NCBI GenBank assembly: GCA_003558195.1
Contig: PWMM01000097.1
Span: 1-9,124 of the forward strand
DNA: 9,124 nucleotides
Origin: Syntrophomonadaceae bacterium
Lineage (GTDB): Bacteria > Bacillota > Dethiobacteria > DTU022
Direction: 5' to 3'
Of the stretch, positions 1 to 6,084 are shown piece after piece. The position numbers and the translations under genes are program-made. The notes below the pieces were generated by a model, which worked only from the letters and a program-made list of their open reading frames with translations, was not told the origin of the DNA and did no database searches. Position 1 is the stretch's first letter, and each line of letters begins with the position of its first letter.

Positions 1-76
1 AGATGGTTATGGTAAAGATGCTTTTGCTGCTATCCGGGTTGCAGAGAATTTAATACAGGCAGGAGGGATGAAATAG
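1..76 (+). CDS. Corrinoid (B12-binding) methyltransferase carrier protein, C-terminal fragment
   Basis: Only the last 24 codons are in the window, read from base 2 to the TAG at 74-76. They begin DGYGKDAFAAIRVAENL and end GGMK. This matches the usual tail of MttC/MtgC-type corrinoid proteins, where a Gly-Ala-Asp-Gly/Ala-Tyr segment followed by a short helix ends the cobalamin-binding Rossmann domain. Such proteins carry a methyl group on cobalt between a substrate:corrinoid methyltransferase and a corrinoid:tetrahydrofolate methyltransferase. The SAM-dependent methyltransferase gene starts one base after the stop, so the two are almost certainly co-transcribed, and an MttB homologue lies about 2 kb downstream. 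The assignment rests on a short tail plus context; the DxHxxG cobalamin motif would lie upstream of the window. Confidence 0.6.
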   Translation, partial: DGYGKDAFAAIRVAENLIQAGGMK

Positions 77-77
77 G

Positions 78-1325
78 ATGGATGCCGATAAGGCTTATTC
101 TGAGGCGATAAGACATGGCAGATATAGTGAGCAGGTAACTGGTTTGCGCTGTAAATATGACCATGTCCGCACCCAGTTTGAAGATTTTATTACTAAATAC
201 TACCTCAGGCCTTATATAGAGGATGTCGTAAAGAAGAATTACATGGAGGGCGGCGAAGGGTTGCGTTTTTATGATCTGGGATGTGGCACCGGGGATGGTT
301 ATGACCTGCTCAGTAAAATGGCCCGTGGCACAAGGCTTTCGCAATTCGATACCCGTTTGATTAAAGACGAAATGATGGATCACTACAAAGGTATTGATTT
401 AAGTATCGAACTGCTTAAAGAAGCCGAAGATATTTTTGGCGATTACGAGCATGTCAATTTCTGCAAAGGGGATTTTTCCAATGGTTTGCCGGTAGATGAA
501 GGTGAAGAACCTTATGATCTTTACTTTACATCTTACGGCACCCTGTCTCATTGTACCAACGAGGAATTAGAAAAGCTTTTTGTAGATATGGGTAAGCATG
601 GTAAAGATGGGAGCCTGATCCTGGCTGATTTTATCGGTCGCTATTCTTATGAGTGGCAAAACCTGTGGACTCATGATCCGGAAGAAGTATCCTATATTGA
701 CTATGTGATTAACTATCTCTATTCTGAAAATGATCGAGATAGTGTAGAACTCTCTTCATTTCCCCTGCGGCTTATGACGCCGGCTGAAGTTTTTAAAATT
801 CTCGAAAATGCAGCTCGTAAGGCTGGAGTAGAGCTGAAGGTATTACGTTTTTTTGATCGTTCCCTGTTTGTAGGTAGACATATTGAAACCGGGACCTATA
901 ATGGCAATCCTCAGCCCTTGCGCCTCATGGTTTCTTCGCTTTTTGAGCGAGGCTTGAGGACTTATTTCCCGGATCTCAAAGTGGACTATAAGCCCCGTGA
1001 AGGGTTTGATTGGCAGAATGAAGCCCTGCAAAGATTGGCTGACAGCTGGAATGCCTTGGTTGATTACACCATGGTCCTGATGGAACATTATGATGGCGAC
1101 GAAGAATTGCTTCCTTATCCGCCGCATACTGATGTAAAACCGCTTGAGAAAGCATACCGGGTGATGAGGCAGAGCCTGGAAGGAAGTAAAGGTCTTTACG
1201 GCGATATCAGGGCAGATTTAATCGAGGCGCAACTTGGATATGCCATTCGCAGCCTGGAAATGAATCTTCAACAGGGCCATGGTCTTGGTCATGGTTTGGT
1301 AGGTATAATTGAGATCAATAAGTGA
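78..1325 (+). CDS. Class I SAM-dependent methyltransferase, substrate unknown
   Basis: A 415-residue protein with a Rossmann-fold SAM-binding domain. Motif I is YDLGCGTGDGYDLL at about residues 65-78, the acidic ribose-contacting segment is GIDLS at 105-109, KGDF is at 130-133, and PYDLYF at 145-150 leads into a strand with TSYGTLSH. The N-terminal 60 residues are charged and probably helical. The C-terminal half (about 200-415) is an extension beyond the catalytic core and ends in a Gly/His-rich HGLGHGLVGIIEI segment near 402-413. At 415 residues it is longer than a minimal class I enzyme (about 200-250). The start is supported by AGGAGGG at 61-67, ten bases ahead of the ATG and inside the end of the corrinoid gene, which suggests translational coupling. 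I cannot tell the substrate. The corrinoid neighbour makes a role in methyl-group metabolism or cofactor maturation possible, but that is inference. Confidence 0.85.
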   Translation: MDADKAYSEAIRHGRYSEQVTGLRCKYDHVRTQFEDFITKYYLRPYIEDVVKKNYMEGGEGLRFYDLGCGTGDGYDLLSKMARGTRLSQFDTRLIKDEMMDHYKGIDLSIELLKEAEDIFGDYEHVNFCKGDFSNGLPVDEGEEPYDLYFTSYGTLSHCTNEELEKLFVDMGKHGKDGSLILADFIGRYSYEWQNLWTHDPEEVSYIDYVINYLYSENDRDSVELSSFPLRLMTPAEVFKILENAARKAGVELKVLRFFDRSLFVGRHIETGTYNGNPQPLRLMVSSLFERGLRTYFPDLKVDYKPREGFDWQNEALQRLADSWNALVDYTMVLMEHYDGDEELLPYPPHTDVKPLEKAYRVMRQSLEGSKGLYGDIRADLIEAQLGYAIRSLEMNLQQGHGLGHGLVGIIEINK

Positions 1326-1449
1326 TGGTTCTTGAATTACTTAATTATAAGCAGTCGTTATATAAGACCAAATTGTCAGGCATCTTGTAAAATCGCCTAA
1401 ACTTATGATACAGTCTAAAGGATAAGAGATTTTTATTTTTCTAACAAGG

Positions 1450-1480
1450 GGCAAGCAGGAACAATCTTGCTTGCCTTTTT
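1450..1480 (+). terminator. Intrinsic terminator after the SAM methyltransferase gene
   Basis: A perfect 8-bp stem, GGCAAGCA (1450-1457) with TGCTTGCC (1468-1475), closes a 10-base loop and is followed at once by five T residues (1476-1480). Two G-T wobbles and two A-T pairs can extend the base of the stem into the T tract. This is a standard rho-independent terminator and should separate the corrinoid/SAM-methyltransferase transcript from the CBS-mttB transcript. The flanking parts of the 267-bp gap (1326-1449 and 1481-1592) hold no convincing gene. Confidence 0.85.
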
Positions 1481-1491
1481 AAGTTGATCCG

Positions 1492-1521
1492 TTGAGAATC
1501 TAACCAGGTGGTGATTGTATT
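1492..1521 (+). promoter_or_regulatory. Possible sigma-A-type promoter for the CBS-mttB pair
   Basis: TTGAGA (1492-1497) is followed after 18 bases by TGTATT (1516-1521), a loose match to the -35/-10 consensus. It lies just after the terminator and about 70 bp before the CBS start codon, where a promoter is expected. The -10 match is poor and the region is AT-rich, so a chance match is quite possible. Confidence 0.25.
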
Positions 1522-1592
1522 TTTTATTTAGAAGTCTTTTATCAGGGTTAGTTGTTTAAAAAATTGTAAAAAGCTATATTGGAGGGATTAAA

Positions 1593-2090
1593 ATGGCGGT
1601 GTTGGCTAAAGATGTTATGACTTCTCCAGTAATTAGCGTGAAAGCGGATACTTCACTGAAGAGAGCTGCTGAAATTCTGGATGAAAATAAGTTTAGTGGG
1701 ATGCCAGTGACAGATGATCAAAATAAGGTAATTGGAATCTTGTCTGAAACAGATATTTTACGTTACACCCAGCAAATAATCGGGCAGCCTTTGCGAGACC
1801 CCCATCAGGTTTTTACCAAAGGGAAAGAGGTTCTTCATGTTGATATTACACATCGCGGAGTGGAGGTAATAGAACTTGTCGCGGCCACAAGCATAGAAAC
1901 ACTGATGACTACAGATGTGGTTTTGGTTAAAGAAGAAGATTCGCTTTACAAAGTAAGCCGCCTGATGTACGACAATGCAATTAATCGTATTCCTGTTACA
2001 GATGAAGATGATATCCTAAAAGGCATAATTACCAGGGCGGATTTGATCAGGGCTTTGGTTCAAAAATGGGAAACATTTAACCAGCAGTAA
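1593..2090 (+). CDS. Stand-alone twin-CBS-domain protein, probable adenylate/SAM sensor
   Basis: A 165-residue soluble protein made almost only of two CBS domains (a Bateman module). CBS1 starts near residue 7 (DVMTSPVISVKADTSLKRAA) and has FSGMPVTD then VIGILSETDILR at about 46-57. A linker of about 45 residues (about 60-104) precedes CBS2, which starts with IETLMTTDVVLVKEEDSL and contains INRIPVTDEDD then KGIITRADLIRAL near the C-terminus. The G-I-[LI]-[ST]-x-[TA]-D signature is intact in both. Bateman modules commonly bind AMP, ADP, ATP or SAM and act as energy or methyl-donor sensors; no enzymatic domain is attached. GGAGGG at 1581-1586, six bases before the ATG, fixes the start. The gene follows a terminator and precedes the MttB homologue by 50 bp with no terminator between, so the pair is probably one transcript. 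The ligand is unknown. Confidence 0.88.
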   Translation: MAVLAKDVMTSPVISVKADTSLKRAAEILDENKFSGMPVTDDQNKVIGILSETDILRYTQQIIGQPLRDPHQVFTKGKEVLHVDITHRGVEVIELVAATSIETLMTTDVVLVKEEDSLYKVSRLMYDNAINRIPVTDEDDILKGIITRADLIRALVQKWETFNQQ

Positions 2091-2140
2091 AACTTTAAAT
2101 AAATGGCAAATTATTAAATTACTCCAGGAGGATTGATATC

Positions 2141-3622
2141 ATGGAAAAATTGACTTATGAAGGTGGAGGATATAAAGTTCTAACAGAAAAAGAAATCAGT
2201 CAGGTTCATGACACTTCCATCAAAGTCCTGGAAAATGTAGGTTTTGAAATCAATTATCCTCCTGCCCTTGAAATATTTGAAAAAAATGGAGCTAAAGTTG
2301 ATTACGAGCGCCACCGAATCTATGTAACGCGTGATCTTGTATCCCGCTGTGTTAAGCAGGCGCCGGCAGAATTTGTTTTTTATGGGCGACAGGAAGGGAA
2401 AGATATTACCATAGGTGGTAAAAAAGTTAATTTTGGCACCGGTGGTTTGGCTCTTTACGTGCTTGACCTTGAACGTAACAAAAGACCAGGTGAGATCCAT
2501 GATGTAGCTGAATTTGCCAGGCTGGCCGACCAGCTTGAGCACCTGAATTTTTTTATAAACCCTCTTTACCCTCATGATATCAATATAGAAACAGTAGATA
2601 TAAATACCAAGTATCAAGCTCTTTTGAATACTGGAAAACCGATTATGGGAGGAATCTTTAGCAAGCAAGGTTTGGAAGATTCTATAAAAATTGCTTCAAT
2701 TATTGCCGGTGGCCTGGAAAATCTTCAGCGCAGGCCTTTTCTTGGTTTTATATCTTCTATAACCAGTCCTTTGAAAATAAGCTCTGAGCATGCAGAGTAT
2801 ATTATGGAAGTGGCCCGATACGGTTTGCCCCTGGCTACTTCAACTGCACCAGCAGCAGGTGCGACAGCACCAATTACCCTGGCCGGCACCCTGGTCCAGC
2901 AAAATGCAGAAGCCCTGATGGGAGTTATGCTCAGCCAACTGGTCAATCCTGGCACACCAGTTTTATACAGCGCTGTTCCGATAACAATGGATATGCGGAC
3001 CATGTCTTTTTTAATGGGCAGCATTGAATCGGGCTTGATGAATGCAGCTATTACCCAGATGGCCCATTATTATCGTTTACCTTGCTATTTAACCGTGGGT
3101 ACTACTGATTCTAAGCTTCCAGATGCGCAGGCTGCCCATGAAAGTGCAACAACCGGTATGTTGGCCGCTTTAGCCGGTGGTAATTTTATTCATGAGGCAT
3201 TTGGTATGCTTGACGGGGCTCTTACTGTTTCTTATGCCCAGTATATTATTGACAATGATATTGTTGGTAGCTGCCTGCGTACCTTACGGGGTATTGAAAT
3301 TAATCCGGAAAGCCTGGCTTATGATATTATAGCCAAAGTTGGGCCAGGTGGTAATTATCTCAGTGAAGAACATACGATAAAGTACATGCGTACTGAAAGT
3401 TTTGCACCGCAGGCCAGTGACCGGCAATCTTACCAGCGCTGGCTTGATGCCGGCAGCAAGGATAGCTGGAAAAGGGCAGAAGAGCTTGCTGCCAAGATTC
3501 TTCAAGAGCCATCAGACCCTATTATCCCTCCTGAAGTTGATGCCAGGGTGAGGGAAGAGTACCCGGAACTGGTTACTGTAGAAAAAGGAGATGGACTGCA
3601 CTGGGAAACTGAATCAGGTTAA
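2141..3622 (+). CDS. MttB-superfamily (non-pyrrolysine) methylamine/betaine:corrinoid methyltransferase
   Basis: A 493-residue protein, the usual length for the trimethylamine methyltransferase (MttB) family, predicted to be a cytoplasmic TIM barrel. Typical features are the N-terminal helical region with LTEKEISQVHDTSIKVLENVG (about 14-34), FGTGG (98-102), STAPAAGATAPITLAGT (234-250), and the conserved VGTTDSKLPDAQAAHE block (319-334). In archaeal MttB an amber-encoded pyrrolysine lies in the barrel; here the frame runs without any in-frame TAG, so this is a non-Pyl member. Characterised non-Pyl members include MtgB (glycine betaine), MtpB (proline betaine) and MtcB (carnitine), which transfer a methyl from a quaternary amine to Co(I)-corrinoid. 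The substrate here cannot be read from sequence. AGGAGG at 2126-2131, nine bases before the ATG, fixes the start. It is probably co-transcribed with the upstream CBS gene, and a corrinoid protein tail lies about 2 kb upstream. 'mttB-like' describes the family only, so no gene symbol is given. Confidence 0.9.
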   Translation: MEKLTYEGGGYKVLTEKEISQVHDTSIKVLENVGFEINYPPALEIFEKNGAKVDYERHRIYVTRDLVSRCVKQAPAEFVFYGRQEGKDITIGGKKVNFGTGGLALYVLDLERNKRPGEIHDVAEFARLADQLEHLNFFINPLYPHDINIETVDINTKYQALLNTGKPIMGGIFSKQGLEDSIKIASIIAGGLENLQRRPFLGFISSITSPLKISSEHAEYIMEVARYGLPLATSTAPAAGATAPITLAGTLVQQNAEALMGVMLSQLVNPGTPVLYSAVPITMDMRTMSFLMGSIESGLMNAAITQMAHYYRLPCYLTVGTTDSKLPDAQAAHESATTGMLAALAGGNFIHEAFGMLDGALTVSYAQYIIDNDIVGSCLRTLRGIEINPESLAYDIIAKVGPGGNYLSEEHTIKYMRTESFAPQASDRQSYQRWLDAGSKDSWKRAEELAAKILQEPSDPIIPPEVDARVREEYPELVTVEKGDGLHWETESG

Positions 3623-4127
3623 GTGAAAAGCAACTTTCCGTTGTTAAATTAGGGCAAATTTTACGCTGGGCGGATTTTTTGGCCTGCCTGGGCATCTCTT
3701 TGCTACAGCAACAATCGAATAGCCTCCGCAAAAACTGCCGGGCTAATTTAAAACAGGCCGAACATTTCAAAATCATCTTTGTTTAGATTGACCCTGTCCA
3801 GTCAAACTTCTTCTGTTAAGAATCGCCTAAAAATTGTTCCTGACTCTACGTGGCAGGTAGAAATTATGAGTACTTAACTTATCAGGGCTATGCAAACGAG
3901 CATCAGCCTGCTTGTAACAGCTAAACCGATCAATTTCCTTCCTGTTGACTTTATTAATCCTTTAAACCTAATTCTTATTTCTTCTTCATTCGGATGAAAG
4001 CAGATTTTTTAAAAACGTGGTAACACTTAAATAAAAGCTTCCAGTTCATAATAACAGGACAGGAGAAGGGAAAAGTTATGTTTAATGGAATTTCTTATAA
4101 GAAGGTCTTAAAAATAAGAGGTGGTGA
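3623..4127 (+). other. 505-bp intergenic region between the mttB homologue and galU
   Basis: No convincing long gene on either strand. From 5' to 3' it holds: a weak hairpin AGCAAC/GTTGTT right after the mttB stop, without a T tract; a long imperfect inverted repeat at about 3644-3759 (listed separately); TTGAC/GTCAA (3788-3792 and 3801-3805), a small operator-like inverted repeat; AATCGCCTAAA at 3821-3831, also present at 1391-1401 in the other large gap; TTGACT at 3945-3950, a good -35-like hexamer with no good -10 at 16-18 bases; and an 18-codon ORF before galU (listed separately). No standard terminator for the mttB transcript was found. Confidence 0.6.
3644..3759. repeat. Long imperfect inverted repeat, possible structured RNA element
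   Basis: The arm TTAAATTAG (3644-3652) is a perfect inverse of CTAATTTAA (3743-3751). Past a three-base bulge (GGG, 3740-3742) the pairing continues with GGC (3653-3655) and GCC (3737-3739). Inside, GCGGA (3670-3674) can pair with TCCGC (3725-3729), and TTGC/GCAA near 3700-3712 forms a small hairpin. GGCCTG (3681-3686) is also inverse to CAGGCC (3754-3759), a pairing that would cross the outer stem and so be an alternative fold or pseudoknot. The region follows the mttB stop by about 20 bases. It resembles no riboswitch I recognise (no B12 box, no T-box sequence). It could be a 3' UTR element, a regulator for galU, or a decayed repeat. Confidence 0.4.
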
Positions 4128-4134
4128 TTGGTAG
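4078..4134 (+). CDS. Possible 18-residue leader peptide overlapping the galU start
   Basis: The ORF reads MFNGISYKKVLKIRGGDW and stops at TAG 4132-4134, seven bases inside galU if that gene starts at TTG 4128. An AGGAGAAGGG sequence at 4061-4070 ends seven bases before its ATG, a ribosome binding site at least as good as the one for galU. Overlapping stop and start suggest translational coupling. The peptide shows no amino-acid run typical of attenuation leaders and matches no family I know. An 18-codon ORF can arise by chance, so this is tentative. Confidence 0.3.
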   Translation: MFNGISYKKVLKIRGGDW

Positions 4135-5009
4135 AAATGATCATTAAAAAAGCAGTTATTCCTGCTGCAGGCCTGGGGACCCGCTTTTTGCCGGCATCAA
4201 AAGCACAACCTAAAGAAATGTTGCCCATTGTTGATAAACCTACCATCCAGTATGTTGTTGAAGAAGCAGTTGCAGCTGGTATTGAAGACATCTTGATTAT
4301 CACTGGGCGTAATAAACAATCCATTGAAGATCATTTTGACCGCAATATTGAACTGGAGCTACTGCTGGATCGAAAAAATAAAAAGCAAGAATTAGAGGAA
4401 ATGCAGAAAATCAGTAACATGGCTAACATTTACTTTATTCGCCAAAAAGAGCCTCTTGGCCTTGGGCATGCAGTATACTGCGCTCGTCGTTTTGTCGGCA
4501 AGGAGCCTTTTGCTGTTTTGCTTGGAGATGACGTAATTCATGCCCTGGTTCCCTGTATTGCTCAAATGGCAGAAGTTTATACCCGTAAAAAATCTACCAT
4601 TTTAGGGGTGCGTAAAGTAGGCTTTGATCATATCCATAAATACGGGGCAGTTGAATCCGACGACCCGGAAAGCACAGTGGTCAGGGTGAGCCGGCTTACT
4701 GAAAAACCGGCCCGGGAAGAAGCCAAAACTGATCTGGCTGTACTGGGGCGTTATATAATTGAGCCGGAAATATTCGATATTCTAGAATATACAAAGCCTG
4801 GTTCCGGTGGTGAGATTCAACTTACAGATGCCCTGAATACCCTGGCTGAAAATGAACCGATGTGGGCTTATACTTTTGAGGGTCGCCGCTATGATGTTGG
4901 TGATCGACTCGGGTTTCTGGAAGCGACCATTGAATATGCGCTCAGAAGAGAAGACCTTTCCTCCGGGCTTAAAGCTTTTTTGAGCGGTCTAAAATATAAT
5001 GATTCCTAA
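4128..5009 (+). CDS. galU: UTP--glucose-1-phosphate uridylyltransferase
   Basis: It makes UDP-glucose from UTP and glucose-1-phosphate in the cytoplasm, for cell-wall, glycolipid and exopolysaccharide synthesis. The nucleotidyltransferase signature AVIPAAGLGTRFLPASKA comes near the N-terminus, followed by PKEMLPIVDKPTIQYVVEEA, the GalU-type PLGLGHAVYCA, LLGDDV with the metal-binding Asp, KYGAVE, LTEKP and GGEIQLTDAL. The length (293 residues) is normal for bacterial GalU. The start is ambiguous: AAGAGGTG at 4116-4123 is well spaced (about 4-6 bases) for TTG at 4128, but ATG at 4137 gives MIIKKAVIPAAG, the usual family N-terminus, with spacing that looks too long. A small ORF with its own ribosome binding site overlaps the TTG start. 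The next gene begins 12 bases after the stop, so galU heads a run with two permeases and an amidase, with no obvious metabolic link to them. Confidence 0.95.
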   Translation: MVEMIIKKAVIPAAGLGTRFLPASKAQPKEMLPIVDKPTIQYVVEEAVAAGIEDILIITGRNKQSIEDHFDRNIELELLLDRKNKKQELEEMQKISNMANIYFIRQKEPLGLGHAVYCARRFVGKEPFAVLLGDDVIHALVPCIAQMAEVYTRKKSTILGVRKVGFDHIHKYGAVESDDPESTVVRVSRLTEKPAREEAKTDLAVLGRYIIEPEIFDILEYTKPGSGGEIQLTDALNTLAENEPMWAYTFEGRRYDVGDRLGFLEATIEYALRREDLSSGLKAFLSGLKYNDS

Positions 5010-5021
5010 AGGATGGTTATT

Positions 5022-5549
5022 ATGAAAAGCACCACTATTACCCTGGCCGTTATTTCGCTGATTTTATTAATCGTGGCTTTTTTTACCGGGGGAATGGATC
5101 TGGTAACAGAAGGGCTTATAGCATCAAGTGTAACCGCTTACAGGGCATTATTGCTGATATTTGCAGCTTTCCTGGTAATCGGCCAGCTGCAAACCTTAAT
5201 AACAGCGGATATGATTAAAAACTGGATGCAAAAATATTCCGGTTCTAAAGGGATACTGCTGAGTTCGCTGGCTGGTGGATTATTCCCCGGCGGGCCCTAT
5301 ATTTTTTACCCTTTTTTAGCCGGTTTTAAAGGCAAAGGGATACCCTTTTACCTCCTGTTCACCTTCGTGTCAGGCAAGCAAGTTTATGATTTTACCAGGC
5401 TTCCGCTGGAAATTAGCCTGATAAATCCTGAGATTGCTTTCCTGCGTTATATTCTTACTTTTCCAGTACCTTTTCTCATGGGGTTAATCAGCAAGCTTTT
5501 TTTCCCCTGCGGGGTCAAAGGAGTTAAATGGAAAACAGGGGGACAGTAA
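5022..5549 (+). CDS. Half-size permease, first of a tandem pair (ArsP/DUF318-like)
   Basis: A 175-residue integral membrane protein with about five hydrophobic segments: roughly residues 6-23, 40-60, 77-101, 107-122 and 137-160. Two motifs stand out, GGLFPGGPYIFYP (85-97) and SGKQVYDFTRLPLE (117-130). The next gene has counterparts of both at the same spacing. The pattern resembles one half of COG0701 permeases (ArsP/DUF318), which are about 300 residues or more with two related halves; the Cys-containing substrate motif of ArsP is absent, so arsenic transport should not be assumed. AAAGGA at 5008-5013 is eight bases ahead of ATG 5022, a better fit than the in-frame ATG at 5013 that overlaps it. 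The gene ends inside the start region of its partner. Substrate unknown; family assignment is from memory of motifs. Confidence 0.7.
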   Translation: MKSTTITLAVISLILLIVAFFTGGMDLVTEGLIASSVTAYRALLLIFAAFLVIGQLQTLITADMIKNWMQKYSGSKGILLSSLAGGLFPGGPYIFYPFLAGFKGKGIPFYLLFTFVSGKQVYDFTRLPLEISLINPEIAFLRYILTFPVPFLMGLISKLFFPCGVKGVKWKTGGQ

Positions 5550-6037
5550 TGCTGGCAACCACACTTATTTTTTTTAGTATTGCCCTTCTTTTATTTATTG
5601 TGAACATAAAACAGTCCAGGCATTTGACAGGTTTAAAGGCCGGTTTGCGCCAGTTAGTGCTTGCTTTGCCGGTTATAGTCCTGGCCATATTGCTTTCCGG
5701 GCTGCTTGAAGTTTTAATTCCTGAGGAGTTTATTAAACGCTGGTTGGCCCAGGAAGCTGGATTGACCGGCGTTTTTTTAGGTGCTTTTGGTGGTATGATC
5801 ATGGCTTTCGGCCCCTATGCCTCTTACCCGATTATCGCAACTATTTATGCTTCAGGAGCAGGGCTTGGAACAACCATAGCCATGCTTTCCGGCTGGACTA
5901 TGCTGGGTTTATCAAGAATACCCTTCGAAGGAGGGTTTTTGGGACTGTGGTTTAGTTTGCTCAGAATGGGTTTCCACCTGGTGTTTTGTATTGCCGCTGG
6001 AATGATCGCCCACTTTTTAGATTCCTGGATTTTTTAG
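5528..6037 (+). CDS. Half-size permease, second of a tandem pair (ArsP/DUF318-like)
   Basis: A 169-residue membrane protein with hydrophobic segments near residues 8-26, 40-63, 78-108, 112-128 and 137-163. It shares with the preceding protein the motif GGMIMAFGPYASYP (88-101; common core GPYxxYP) and SGWTMLGLSRIPFE (121-134; common core SGx6[ST]RxPxE), plus a Trp/Lys/Arg-rich amphipathic stretch before the first motif. The two are therefore diverged paralogues, probably subunits of a heterodimer equal to one full permease. The start is uncertain. ATG 5528 overlaps the previous gene by 22 bases and has AAAGGAG only four bases upstream. ATG 5549 overlaps the previous TAA by one base (TAATG) and has GGGGG six bases upstream. 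Either way translation is coupled, which would favour equal amounts of both subunits. Substrate unknown. Confidence 0.7.
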   Translation: MENRGTVMLATTLIFFSIALLLFIVNIKQSRHLTGLKAGLRQLVLALPVIVLAILLSGLLEVLIPEEFIKRWLAQEAGLTGVFLGAFGGMIMAFGPYASYPIIATIYASGAGLGTTIAMLSGWTMLGLSRIPFEGGFLGLWFSLLRMGFHLVFCIAAGMIAHFLDSWIF

Positions 6038-6084
6038 GCGGAAATGATACCGGGTCTATTTTTTATTACAGGGAGGTTCATGTA

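Noticed and set aside
2180..2668. A 162-codon minus-strand open frame opposite the mttB homologue
   Set aside because: It is a shadow of a conserved coding region; its translation is low-complexity and matches no family.
2141..3622. Pyrrolysine-containing MttB
   Set aside because: The frame is open over the full family length with no in-frame TAG codon.
3573..3776. A 67-codon minus-strand open frame in the gap after mttB
   Set aside because: It overlaps the end of mttB, is rich in Cys/Phe/Leu without a pattern, and its sequence is explained as well by the inverted repeat found there.
3945..3974. Promoter with TTGACT ahead of galU
   Set aside because: The -35 hexamer is good but no acceptable -10 element lies 16-18 bases away; kept only as a note in the intergenic entry.
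5986..6084. Longer N-terminus for the amidase
   Set aside because: The extra 33 codons overlap the permease gene and look non-homologous, whereas ATG 6085 has a well-spaced GGGAGG.
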